A stretch of 64,000 bases of DNA from JAVDCA01 sp963819385 (GTDB lineage: Bacteria > Pseudomonadota > Alphaproteobacteria > Rhizobiales > Xanthobacteraceae), in contig CAWFVV010000006.1 of assembly GCA_963819385.1 (NCBI GenBank), positions 2,294,001-2,358,000 of the forward strand, read 5' to 3'. Positions 52,880 to 61,867 of the stretch are shown piece by piece (within the stretch, counting starts at the first letter, position 1; the number at the start of each line of letters is the position of its first letter). The position numbers were made by a program, and so were the translations under genes. Below the pieces are notes generated by a model that was not told the origin of the DNA, did not search any database, and saw only the letters and a list, made by a program, of their open reading frames with translations.

Positions 52880-54349
52880 TCAGTGACGCGGGCTCACGCT
52901 TGCGTCGGTGGCGGGCTCCTTGTCGAGCGCGCCATTGGCGGCGTGGACGCCGTTTGCACCGTTGCCCTTGTGCGCGGCGCCGTTGCCGGCGCGCGGGCGG
53001 GCAGTGCGCGACGCGCTGTTGTTCGAAAGTATGAAATCGGCGATGCGCGGCGCGATCTCGGAACGGAAGCGCGAGCCGTTGAACACGCCGTAGTGGCCGA
53101 CGTCGGGCTGCAGCCAATGGACCTTGCGGCTGTCGGGAATGTTGGCGCACAGGCGGTGCGCGGCCTCGGTCTGTCCGACGCCGGAGATGTCGTCGTGCTC
53201 GCCCTCGACCGTCATCAGCGCGACGCGCTTGATCTTGGCCGGATCGATCGGCGTGCCGCGATGGGTCATCCGGCCCTCGGGCAGGTCGTGGCGCACGAAC
53301 ACGACCTCGACGGTCTGCAGGTAGAACTCGGCGGCGAGATCCATGACGGCGAGATACTCGTCGTAGAACTCGCGGTGCTTCTGCGCCGAGTCGCCGTCGC
53401 CCTGCACCAGATTATAGAACAGCCGGCGATGCGCCTCGATGTGGCGCTCGAGGTTCATGCTGACGAAGCCGTGCAGCTGCAGGAAGCCGGGATAGACGTC
53501 GCGCATCACGCCGGGATGCGGGAACGGCACCTTGGTGATGACGTTGTGCCGGAACCAGTCGGTGCCGCGCGCCTCGGCGAGCCGGTTGACGCCGGTCGGG
53601 TTGACGCGGGTGTCGATCGGGCCTCCCATCAGCACCATCGAGTGCGGCACGTTGGGATCGCCGTTCGCCTCCATCACGGCGACCGCAGCGAGCACCGGCA
53701 CGGACGGCTGGCACACCGCGATCACGTGGGTGTCGCCGCCGAGGAAATGCAGGATCGAGATGACGTAGTCGATGTAGTCGTCGAGGTCGAAGCTGCCGGC
53801 GGAGAGCGGCACCATGCGGGCGTCGGACCAGTCGGTGATGTAGACGTCGTGGGTCGGCAAGAACGCCTCGACGGTGCCGCGCAGCAGCGTCGCATAATGG
53901 CCCGACATGGGCGCGACGATGAGCAGCCGCGGCTGCGGCCGATGCGGCATGTGCGAGATCGAGCGCTCGAAGTGCAGCAGACGGCAGAACGGGCGCTCCC
54001 ACACCGGCGTGACGTGCACCGGCACGCGCTCGCCCCCGACGGTCGTCTCGCGGATTTCCCATTCGGGCCGGCCGTAGCGGCGGGTCGAGCGCTCGAACAG
54101 CTCGGCGGCGGCTGCCATCGACTTGCCGAAGGTGGTGGCGGCGAGCGGATTGATCGGGTTCTTGTAGAAAAGACGCGTCGCGTCCGCGACCGCGCGCGCG
54201 GGATTGAGCGCCGCGTGGCTCATTTCCCAGAACCAATACATGGGCGCCGACAGGACGAACCCGCCGGCGGCCGGCGACGCAGGCGCGCCGCCAAATTCAC
54301 CGATTGCCATGGGCCCCCCGGCCTGTGCCAGCATTTTGCATTGCAGCAT
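52880..54349 (-). CDS. phaZ: Intracellular polyhydroxyalkanoate depolymerase
   Basis: 489 residues, matching intracellular PhaZ. The alpha/beta hydrolase core is visible with LLIVAPMSGHYATLLRGTVEAFLPTHDVYITDWSDAR. The catalytic nucleophile is a Cys in VCQPSV (Cys213), as in PhaZ1 of Ralstonia eutropha. The acid is near EGEHDDISGVGQ and the His is in VGHYGVFNGSRF. It hydrolyses stored PHB in the cytoplasm. The extra C-terminal tail (residues 445-489) is low complexity. ATG 54349 is one of several candidate starts; none has a strong site. Its presence implies the cell makes PHA granules. Confidence 0.9.
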   Translation of the reverse strand: MLQCKMLAQAGGPMAIGEFGGAPASPAAGGFVLSAPMYWFWEMSHAALNPARAVADATRLFYKNPINPLAATTFGKSMAAAAELFERSTRRYGRPEWEIRETTVGGERVPVHVTPVWERPFCRLLHFERSISHMPHRPQPRLLIVAPMSGHYATLLRGTVEAFLPTHDVYITDWSDARMVPLSAGSFDLDDYIDYVISILHFLGGDTHVIAVCQPSVPVLAAVAVMEANGDPNVPHSMVLMGGPIDTRVNPTGVNRLAEARGTDWFRHNVITKVPFPHPGVMRDVYPGFLQLHGFVSMNLERHIEAHRRLFYNLVQGDGDSAQKHREFYDEYLAVMDLAAEFYLQTVEVVFVRHDLPEGRMTHRGTPIDPAKIKRVALMTVEGEHDDISGVGQTEAAHRLCANIPDSRKVHWLQPDVGHYGVFNGSRFRSEIAPRIADFILSNNSASRTARPRAGNGAAHKGNGANGVHAANGALDKEPATDASVSPRH

Positions 54350-54475
54350 AGTGTGTCGTCTGTTTGTCATAGCGTCAATAGATATAGAAATCGTTCCGGG
54401 CTTTTGTCCGGCCATGGAACTTGGCCGGTCAGCGCCAAGAATCGTTTGACAATCAACTATGTAGTGCGCCGGACG

Positions 54476-55267
54476 TCATTCGCCACCCTGCATCAGGGCG
54501 CCGCTCTTCCGCGCGCTTTTCAACAGCGCCATGAAGGCTGCCGCACCGCCGAGAAAGAAAACGACATTGAGCGCGAGCGCCTCGACCATGAGGTCCGAGC
54601 GGAAGACGTGGTCGATCAGCAGCGCGCGCATGCCCTCGAACACGTAGGTCGGCGGCAGCAGCCACGCGACATGCTGCAGCCAGTGCGGCAGCACGGCGAC
54701 CGGATAGTAGACGCAGGTGAGCGGCAGGAAGATGAACATGATGGTCCACGCCATGTTCTCGGCGCCGAGCCCGTTGCGCAGCACGAGGCCCGACACGAAG
54801 ATGCCGACCGCCCAGCCGGTGAGCAGCAGGTTGGCGAAGAAGGCCGCGAGCGCGAGGCCGAGGCCCCAGAGGTTGAAGCCGAAGAACGCGATGGCGAGCA
54901 GGCTCACCGGGATGACGCCGATGGCGAGCCGCACCACGCTCATGATCATCAGCGCGAGCACGAACTCGACCGGGCGCAGCGGGCTGATCAGCAGGTTGGC
55001 GAGATTGCGCGACCACATCTCCTCGAGGAACGAGACCGAGAAGCCGAGCTGGCCGCGAAACAGGATGTCCCACAGCAGAAGGGCGCCGATGAAGGTGCCG
55101 CCGGCACGCGCGAAGAAGCCGGCGTTCTGCGCGAGGTAGAGCTGCAGGAAGCCCCACATCAGCATCTGCACGGCCGGCCAGTAGACGAGGTCGAGCAGCC
55201 GCGGCCAGGACGAGCGCAGCAGATAGGAATAGCGCAGCACCATGGCGCCGACGCGCGTGAAGCTCAT
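54476..55267 (-). CDS. ABC-2-type exporter permease
   Basis: 263 residues with six hydrophobic helices. A cytoplasmic N-terminal segment is followed by DLVYWPAVQMLMWGFLQLYL, LRPVEFVLALMIMSVVRLAIGVIPVSLLAIAFF and the later VYYPVAVLPHWLQHVAWLLPPTYVFEGMRALL, the ABC-2 membrane domain. Its start overlaps the end of the ATPase gene by four bases. ABC-2 exporters move drugs, lipids or glycans; the substrate is unknown. It depends on the ATPase whose gene carries a frameshift. Confidence 0.9.
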   Translation of the reverse strand: MSFTRVGAMVLRYSYLLRSSWPRLLDLVYWPAVQMLMWGFLQLYLAQNAGFFARAGGTFIGALLLWDILFRGQLGFSVSFLEEMWSRNLANLLISPLRPVEFVLALMIMSVVRLAIGVIPVSLLAIAFFGFNLWGLGLALAAFFANLLLTGWAVGIFVSGLVLRNGLGAENMAWTIMFIFLPLTCVYYPVAVLPHWLQHVAWLLPPTYVFEGMRALLIDHVFRSDLMVEALALNVVFFLGGAAAFMALLKSARKSGALMQGGE

Positions 55268-56020
55268 TGCGCCGCCTCCCGCGCCTCGCCGCGGCCGCGC
55301 GCCACGTCGAGGAAGACTTCCTCGAGCGTTCCGCGGCCATAGCGCGCGAGCAGCTCCGGCGCCGTGCCGTCGTCGACGATCGAGCCGCGCCGCATGATGA
55401 TGACGCGGTCGCACAGCCGCTCGACCTCGACCATGTTGTGCGAGGCGAGCAGGATGGTGGCGCCGCGCTTCTTGCGATAGCGGTCGAGATGCGCGCGGAT
55501 CCAGTCGGCGGTGTCGGGATCGAGCGAGGCGGTCGGCTCGTCGAGGAGGAGCACCTCGGGCTCGTTGATGAGCGCCTTGGCGAGCGCGACGCGGGTGCGC
55601 TGGCCGGACGAGAGCTTGCCGGTCTCGCGGTCGATGAACTCGACGAGGTCGAGCTCGGCGGCGAGCGCTTTGATGCGGCTTTCGAGATCGGCGACGCCGT
55701 AGAGCCGGCCGAACACACGCAGGTTCTGCCGCACGGTGAGCCGCTTCGGCATCTCGACATAGGGGCTCTCGAAGTTCATGCGGCCGAGCACGCGGTAGCG
55801 CTCGCGCGGCATGGCGTGGCCCAGCACCTGCACGCTGCCCTCGCTCGGCTCGACCAGGCCGAGGATCATCGCGATGGTCGTGGTCTTGCCGGCGCCGTTG
55901 CCGCCGAGCAGCGCCGGTGATCGAGCCGGGCGCGAGCGCAAACGAGATGCCGGCGACCGCGGTCGCGGCCTTGTAGCGCTTGACGAGGCGAGCGACCGCG
56001 ATGGCAGGTGGGGCGGACAT
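55264..56020 (-). pseudogene. ABC-2 exporter ATPase, frameshifted at its Walker A motif
   Basis: Starting at 56020 the frame gives MSAPPAIAVARLVKRYKAATAVAGISFALAPGSIT, then runs off. One extra G/C in GCGCCGG (55913-55916) shifts it. In the other frame it continues ALLGGNGAGKTTTIAMILG (Walker A), SGQRTRVALAKALINEPEVLLLDEP (signature and Walker B), TASLDPDTAD and ASHNMVEVERLCDRV (H-loop). It ends 55264, overlapping the permease start. Without the fix there is no start close to Walker A; the open frame upstream (to 56058) is junk. If real, the exporter is dead. Confidence 0.88.
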
Positions 56021-56070
56021 GGCGGCGGATATAGCACGGCACGCGGCCCCTGCCCCACACGCCTCCTCGT

Positions 56071-56290
56071 GGTGAGTTATCCATCGGCATTGCCGACCCG
56101 CCGCGGATGAAACGCCGCAAGTGCAAGCAGCGCCACAGCAGCCGCCACGCAAGTCGAGGTCGCCCGGCTTGCGTCTCGAATAGTGCCGATCTCGGACAAG
56201 TCCGAGATCGGCGTCCTGCGAGACCCCGGTCACCACAAACGCGAGCACGGGCTCCTCATACGACATCCTGAGAAGCGGACGGCACCGAAT
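56071..56290. repeat. Dispersed intergenic repeat, copy 3, with inserted palindrome
   Basis: A diverged copy of the element at 1398 and 2772 (CTCCTCGTGGTGAG, AAGTGCAAGCAGCGCCA, GCGTCTCGAA). A perfect hairpin GCCGATCTCGGAC-AA-GTCCGAGATCGGC sits at 56185-56212 and splits it. The gap 56021-56644 shows no gene apart from this. Confidence 0.68.
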
Positions 56291-56644
56291 CAAAGGGTGC
56301 GGACTGGAGCCGGACACGGACAGACGTAGGCGGAGCGCTGATCGGGATAACGAAGGGTCTCGGAGCAAGAAATTTCGCTGAAATTTGCCTTGGCGAGGAC
56401 CTCCGCACGGGAGACGCGGCCGCGGTGCGGTATCTTCTTACAGCAAGGTGGCGCGAGTGATTGGAGCTGCGGCCTCGCGGGCGACTCGCCGGGCGTCCGA
56501 TCCGCCTCTAGACTGGTCTGCCGCGACGACCCGCAAATTTCGTCGGTTGCTCGGCCTTCTCTCGGCGTTCATTCGTTACGGCCAGCGCGAGCCGTGATGA
56601 CCTGTCCGCGTCAATGCACCCCTGACCAACCCTGGAGCAGAAGC

Positions 56645-57100
56645 ATGAGCACGCGCCTAAACCGTCGAGCCGCCATCGGCCTGATCGCCATCATGGCAGC
56701 CTCTCCATTGCTCGCGTCGTCCGTGCGCGCGCAGGACGTCGTCCTCGCGATCAAGGGCTATGATCCGGTCGCGTATTTTACCGATGGGCACCCGGTGCGC
56801 GGTCTCGCGGATTTCGAGTACGTCTGGGACGACCACGTCTACCGCTTCGCGAGCGTGGAACATCGTGACATGTTCAAGGGCGATCCGGTCCGCTACGCGC
56901 CGCAGTTCGGAAACTTCTGCGCGATGGCGCTGGCCAAGGGCCAAGTGGTCGTTGCCAACCCGGAGAACTGGTTGATCAGCGACGGCAAGCTCTACGTCTT
57001 CGGCAGCCCGGCGCCGGCCGGACCGGCTCTCTTCCAAAGGGACCTCGACGGCAACATCAAGAACGCGAATCAAAATCGGCCAATTCTGCCCAAGATGTGA
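56645..57100 (+). CDS. Exported YHS-domain protein
   Basis: 151 residues. The N-terminus MSTRLNRRAAIGLIAIMA has a twin-arginine-like pattern and a signal peptide ending near RAQD. The mature part is one YHS domain: AIKGYDPVAYFTDGHPVRGLADFEYVWDDHVYRFASVEHRDMFKGDPVRYAPQFGNFCA. YHS domains bind metal via a conserved pattern and occur in heavy-metal-associated enzymes; here it stands alone. GGAG precedes the ATG. It converges with the winged-helix/TPR gene, with 3 bases between the stops. Confidence 0.88.
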   Translation: MSTRLNRRAAIGLIAIMAASPLLASSVRAQDVVLAIKGYDPVAYFTDGHPVRGLADFEYVWDDHVYRFASVEHRDMFKGDPVRYAPQFGNFCAMALAKGQVVVANPENWLISDGKLYVFGSPAPAGPALFQRDLDGNIKNANQNRPILPKM

Positions 57101-57103
57101 TCC

Positions 57104-58960
57104 TCAATGATCAGAGCGCGGGCCGGCCTCTTCCAGATAGAGGCCGGCCTTGCGCATGCCATCGCGCAAGTGGGCCAGGTCCTCCGCCTTGAGGAATTTG
57201 CTGCCAAATTCCCGGGCATCGAAAGTCGGGTCGAGACGGCGAATCGCCGTGACAACCCGCGCCACTTCGCTGTCTTTCTTCTGCTCCGCATAGGCCGCGG
57301 CGAGTACAACACGGCTGAAGCTCGCGCCTTCAGTCCGCTGCAGGTTGAGCGCGGCCTGCTCGACCGCGGCGTCGTAGCGGCCTTTCAGGTAATACGCGAG
57401 GCTCAGAGCGAACCGGTCCATCGCTATGAGCTCGGGGTCAATGCGTAGCGCCAGTTCCAGGTCCTCGATCGCCGCATCGGTTTCACCCAGCCACATGCGG
57501 ATGTTGCCGCGGCCCGCCAGCGCATGAGCATCGTTGGGATTGAGCGCGATAGCCCGGTCTATCTCAACTCGGGCCTGCTCGTAACGCTGATAGAAGATGT
57601 GGATGCGACCGAGAATGACGTGCGCGCGCACGTCGAACTCATCGAGCGCCAGGGCCTTGTTCGCCATGTCCTCGGCGCGGCCGACCGTCTCGGAGGGCGA
57701 TTCGGCCCAGCCCATCGACGTTGCGGTGAAATATGTTTCGGCGAGCGCCGCATACGCGGCCGCATCGTTCGGATCAATCTCGATGCCGCGGCGCAACAGC
57801 GAGCGTGCCTGGACCAATTCGGCACGCGTCGGCCGCAGCAATGCCGGCCTGGCGCGAAGCACGTAATCGTAGGACGCGAGATTCGCGCCGGACTTGGCGA
57901 GCACCCGCCGCCGTTCGATCTCCGTCACCCGAATGGCAAGCACGCCAGCTACCTGCATGATGAATTTGTCCTGCAGGGCGAACAGATCCGAGTATGGCTC
58001 ATCGAAGCGAGCCGACCAGAGCACCCGACCGTCCGAATCGACCAGCTGCGCCGCCATCCGGACACGATCGCCGGTTTGCAGCACGCTTCCTTCGACCTGA
58101 TACCGAACGCCAAGCCGGCGGGCGATTTCGCCCGGGCTCGCGGATGCGCGCCGATAGCCCGACACGGCATTCCAGGACATGACCGTCAACTCGGGAAATC
58201 GTCCGAGCGCGGTGATGAGGTCCTGAGTCAAACCATCGGCGAAGTATTCGCGCGCGGAATCGTCGCCTTGGTTCAGCAACGGGAGAATGGCGATGGCAGG
58301 TCGCGCGGCCGCTACCGCGGCCCGCGAGCCGAGGTGCAAACGTGCAAAGATGCCGGACGCCTGCCACACGTTCGGCGTCGTGAACCACACCGCACCGATG
58401 ATCAGGATCATCAGCAGGGCGGACGCAGCGAGCACGCGGGCGCTCAATCGCGACCACCCGCTCGCTGACGGCGCATTGGACGCCGTTTCGACCCGCTCCA
58501 ACCGCGAGCCTGGGGCGCCAGCGGAGTCGGGTTCAACTCTCCGTGCGTTTCCCCAAACGATCGCGACGTCGACCTCGGTAACGTCAACCTCGAAACGATA
58601 GCCGCGCCGCGGTATCGTCTTGATCAAGCCTGCGCCTTCGTCACCGATTGCCTTCCGAAGCTCACTGATGCTTTGGACCAGCGTATCGTCGGTCACTGCA
58701 ACGTTCGGCCAGACTGCAGCGAACATCTCGTCCTTGGACACCAGCCGGCCACAGTTCTCGACGAGGTAGCGCAGCACCGAGAAAGTCTTCGGCCGCAGGA
58801 CGATTTCGCTCTCGTCGAGCAATAGACACCCTCGCTCCAGATCGAGCACGTAACGATCGAAACGAAGCTGTTTCGCTCGCGTGCCCTCCGGCGCCGTTGG
58901 ATCCCGAGTGCTCATTGCGTCATACGCATACGAAGTCCGCGTGAGGTTACGGCGCTTCAT
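57104..58960 (-). CDS. Membrane winged-helix regulator with FlgO-like and TPR domains
   Basis: 618 residues. The winged helix (about 30-125: RPKTFSVLRYLVENCGRLVSKDEMFAAVWPNVAVTDDTLVQSISELRKAIGDEG, IKTIPRRGYRF) is followed by a transmembrane helix near 178-196 (VLAASALLMILIIGAVW). A FlgO-like domain comes next (about 222-345: AIAILPLLNQGDDSAREYFADGLTQDLITALGRF), then a TPR region (SYDYVLRARPALLRPTRA, IEIDPNDAAAYAALAETYF and repeats). It shares layout and key sequence with the regulator at 40040 but has the membrane helix. The ATG at 58915 (MSTRDPTAP) is an alternative start. Divergent from the HbpS-like gene, whose leader (58961-59272) shows no gene. Confidence 0.88.
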   Translation of the reverse strand: MKRRNLTRTSYAYDAMSTRDPTAPEGTRAKQLRFDRYVLDLERGCLLLDESEIVLRPKTFSVLRYLVENCGRLVSKDEMFAAVWPNVAVTDDTLVQSISELRKAIGDEGAGLIKTIPRRGYRFEVDVTEVDVAIVWGNARRVEPDSAGAPGSRLERVETASNAPSASGWSRLSARVLAASALLMILIIGAVWFTTPNVWQASGIFARLHLGSRAAVAAARPAIAILPLLNQGDDSAREYFADGLTQDLITALGRFPELTVMSWNAVSGYRRASASPGEIARRLGVRYQVEGSVLQTGDRVRMAAQLVDSDGRVLWSARFDEPYSDLFALQDKFIMQVAGVLAIRVTEIERRRVLAKSGANLASYDYVLRARPALLRPTRAELVQARSLLRRGIEIDPNDAAAYAALAETYFTATSMGWAESPSETVGRAEDMANKALALDEFDVRAHVILGRIHIFYQRYEQARVEIDRAIALNPNDAHALAGRGNIRMWLGETDAAIEDLELALRIDPELIAMDRFALSLAYYLKGRYDAAVEQAALNLQRTEGASFSRVVLAAAYAEQKKDSEVARVVTAIRRLDPTFDAREFGSKFLKAEDLAHLRDGMRKAGLYLEEAGPRSDH

Positions 58961-59272
58961 CCCACGAGCGTGCGCGTTCCGGCAACGTCGGTGGAGAGCC
59001 GCGCTATCCTAGATGGGCGCTTGAAGCGAGTCGGAAGATTCCGGCCTGCGAAGCTGACGTGCATCGGCCGATCGGCTGGAAAAACGCCTCACCGCGACTG
59101 TGGGACGAGGTGATGCGCCCGTCAATAGTCTTCAGGCAACATCAGCGTCAGAACGCGGATAACGACGGCTTCTCCATTTGCGTCCTCGACATGCAACTCC
59201 TCATGCGATGATGAGGGCGGATCGAATCTCATGACGGCATATAATGCGCGGATTCGCAGGGGAGGAAAACAC

Positions 59273-59746
59273 ATGCCCGCCATCACGCTCGATCAGGCCA
59301 ACACCATCATCGCGGCAATCCTCGCGCGTGGGGCCGAGCTCGACTGCCGGCCGCTGTCGGTGATCGTGGTCGAGCCGGGCTGCAAGCCGAAGGCGTTCCA
59401 GAAGGAGGACGGGTCCTCGATGATCCGCTTCGAGATGGCGTTCGGAAAGGCATACGCGGCGCTCGCGCTCGGCCGCAACTCGAAGCTCGTGCGGGTGCGC
59501 GCGCAGGAGAAGCCGATCTTCATGGACTACCTGATCGGAGCGAGCGGCGAGCAGATCTTTCCCGAGGGCGGCGGCATGCTGATCCGCGACGCCGACGGCG
59601 AGGTGATCGGCGCGGTCGGCGTCACCGGCGACACCGAGGATCGCGACGAGGAGCTCGCCGCGCACGGCATCCACGCGGCCGGCCTCAAGACGGACGATGA
59701 TTGCGAGACGATGGGCCGGCGGGTGAACGTGAGGAAGACGAAGTAG
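59273..59746 (+). CDS. GlcG/HbpS-family (DUF336) heme-binding-like protein
   Basis: 157 residues. The family pattern is ITLDQANTIIAAILARGAELDCRPLSVIVVEPG, GKAYAALALGRNSKLV and the Gly-rich loop PEGGGMLIRDADGEVIGAVGVTGDTEDRDEELAAHGI. GlcG/HbpS proteins bind heme or occur with glycolate metabolism; neither role is shown here. GGGGAGG precedes ATG 59273, so the upstream extension (to 59231) is not needed. The stop abuts a palindromic repeat. A transporter operon follows in the same direction. Confidence 0.88.
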   Translation: MPAITLDQANTIIAAILARGAELDCRPLSVIVVEPGCKPKAFQKEDGSSMIRFEMAFGKAYAALALGRNSKLVRVRAQEKPIFMDYLIGASGEQIFPEGGGMLIRDADGEVIGAVGVTGDTEDRDEELAAHGIHAAGLKTDDDCETMGRRVNVRKTK

Positions 59747-59754
59747 GAAGACGA

Positions 59755-59844
59755 GTAGGATGGGTTGAGCGGAGCGAAACCTATCGCGTGCGGCCGCCCG
59801 CGGCAGGGCCGAGGATGGGTTTCGCTCCGCTCAACCCATCCTAC
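59755..59844. repeat. GTAGGATGGGTTGAG palindromic repeat, copy 4
   Basis: A palindrome GTAGGATGGGTTGAGCGGAG ... CTCCGCTCAACCCATCCTAC with a different loop from copies 2 and 3. It sits eight bases after the HbpS-like stop. The gap to the permease start at 60023 holds only this and short non-coding sequence. Confidence 0.9.
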
Positions 59845-60022
59845 GCTGCTATGCAGCGCGCGCAGGCAAGACGTGGATGGCCGGGACAAGCCCGGCCATG
59901 ACGAATAGCCTGGACAAATAGCCGCTGCCCCCGCCTGCATCCGCCTTTTCCCGCCGCCCCCAGCATGGTCTAAGCTTGGCGCGCAGGACGGCACTAAAGA
60001 CCGATCAATTCCCGAGGGCGGT

Positions 60023-61828
60023 GTGGACGCATTGGCGGACCAGGCGAGCGTGACGCTCCGCGACGCGGTCGCGGAGGAAGCCGCGCATGCGGGCGCGGCC
60101 GCGCGCCGGCGCCGGCTCGCATCGGCGGGCTGGATCACGTTCCTGCTCGCGGTGCTCGCCTTCCTGGTGATCTATCCGGTCGCCATGCTCATCGTCGGCG
60201 CGCTGACGAACTCCAATCCGGTGGTCGACGGCCTCGCGGGCCTGCACCCGTCGTTCGCCAATTTCGCGACCGTCCTCACCAACCCGAACGTGCTCGATGC
60301 GCTGGTCAACTCGCTGATCGCCTGCGGCGGCGGCACCGCGCTCGCGCTCGCGATCGGGCTCACGTTCTCGTGGATCGTGGTGCGCACCAACACGCCGTGC
60401 AAGCGCTTCATCGCGGCCGTGAGCATGATCCCGCTGTTCGTGCCGCCGCTCGTCGCCGGCGTCGCCTGGGTGATGCTCGGCTCGCCCAAGACCGGGCTGA
60501 TCAACACGGCGTTCAAGTGGCTCGGCTTCGACTTCCGCGTCGATCTCTACACCATGAGCGGGATGATCTTCGTATTCGGCATCTACTATGCGCCCTACGT
60601 CTACATGTTCACCGCGTCGGCGCTGCGCAACATGGACCCGAGCCTGGAAGAGGCCGCCGAGGTCGCGGGCGCGAGCCCCGTCGCAACGCTGTTCACCGTG
60701 ACGTTCCCGCTCATCCTGCCGGCGATCATCTCGGGCATGCTGCTCTCCTTCGTGGTGATGCTCGGCATCTACGGCATCCCGGCGGTGCTCGGCGCGCCGG
60801 CGAACATCTCGGTGCTCACCACCTACATCTTCAAGCTCACCGCCTGGCAGCCGCCGCTCTACAACACGGCCGCCGCGGTCGCCGTGGTGCTGATGGTGGT
60901 GACCGTCTTCCTCGTGGTCATGCAGCAGAAGGTGATCGCGGGGCGCAGCTACGCGACGGTCGCCGGCAAGGCGTTCCGCCCGCGCAGCCTCGACCTCGGG
61001 CCGTGGCGCTGGGTGACGCTCGCGCTCGCGGTGGTCTACCTGCTGGTTGTCGTCATCCTGCCGACGCTCGCGCTCGTGGTCACGGCGTTCCGCAAGTTCA
61101 TGTTCATCCCGACGCTCGCGAGCCTCGTCGACATGCGGCAGTACTCGCTGATGCATTTCCGGGCGGTGTTCGACAACTCGATCACCATGCTGTCGATCTG
61201 GAACACGCTCGAGGTCGGCGTGATCACGGCGATCGCCGGCGGCGCACTCGCGTTCGCGATCGGCTACACGGTGCACCGCACGCAGGTCGGCGGCCGGCGC
61301 ACGATCGACCTCGTGTCGAGCCTGCCGGTCGCGATCCCGGGACTTGTCATCGGCGTCGCCTACCTGTGGGCGTGGATCGCGATTCCGGGCGGGCTCTACG
61401 GCTCGATCTGGATCCTCGCGCTCGCCTTCATCGCGCGCTTCATGCCGGACACCGTGAAGGTGCTCTCCACCTCGTTCATGCAGATCCACCGCGAGCTGGA
61501 AGAAGCCGCCTGGATCTGCGGCCGCGGGCTCCTCTCCACCATCCGCACCATCGTGCTGCCGCTCGCGAGCCCGGGCGTGATCGCCGCCATGACGCTGCTG
61601 TTCGTGCTCGGCATCCGCGAGCTCGGCTCCTCGCTCTTCCTCTACACCAGCAACACCACCGTGATGGCGGTGCTGCTGCTCGACTATTACGAAGGCGGCA
61701 ACACCGGCAAGACGGCCGCCTTCAGCCTGGTGCAGACGATCATGCTCGCCGTGCTGATCGGCGGCGCCAACCTGATCAAGTCGCTGGTCGCGCGGCACGC
61801 CGCCGCCAAGGCCAGCCGGACTGCTTGA
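60023..61828 (+). CDS. ABC importer permease with two fused membrane domains (iron(III)-type)
   Basis: 601 residues starting with GTG. About twelve helices form two BPD_transp_1 units. The first EAA-like loop is at EEAAEVAGASPVATLFTVTFPLILP; the second is at LEEAAWICGRGLLSTIRTIVLPLASPG. This fused layout is that of FbpB/ThiP-like permeases for iron(III) or related ligands. It heads an operon with a binding protein (61868) and an ATPase (63040). No Fur-like box could be assigned. The upstream gene is separated by a repeat, so the promoter should lie in 59845-60022. Confidence 0.93.
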   Translation: MDALADQASVTLRDAVAEEAAHAGAAARRRRLASAGWITFLLAVLAFLVIYPVAMLIVGALTNSNPVVDGLAGLHPSFANFATVLTNPNVLDALVNSLIACGGGTALALAIGLTFSWIVVRTNTPCKRFIAAVSMIPLFVPPLVAGVAWVMLGSPKTGLINTAFKWLGFDFRVDLYTMSGMIFVFGIYYAPYVYMFTASALRNMDPSLEEAAEVAGASPVATLFTVTFPLILPAIISGMLLSFVVMLGIYGIPAVLGAPANISVLTTYIFKLTAWQPPLYNTAAAVAVVLMVVTVFLVVMQQKVIAGRSYATVAGKAFRPRSLDLGPWRWVTLALAVVYLLVVVILPTLALVVTAFRKFMFIPTLASLVDMRQYSLMHFRAVFDNSITMLSIWNTLEVGVITAIAGGALAFAIGYTVHRTQVGGRRTIDLVSSLPVAIPGLVIGVAYLWAWIAIPGGLYGSIWILALAFIARFMPDTVKVLSTSFMQIHRELEEAAWICGRGLLSTIRTIVLPLASPGVIAAMTLLFVLGIRELGSSLFLYTSNTTVMAVLLLDYYEGGNTGKTAAFSLVQTIMLAVLIGGANLIKSLVARHAAAKASRTA

Positions 61829-61867
61829 ACCGCACGACAACGAACAAATGAACGCAAGGGAGTGACC

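Noticed and set aside
52883..55342. An 819-codon plus-strand frame
   Set aside because: It runs antisense through PhaZ and the exporter permease; repetitive charged composition and no start site.
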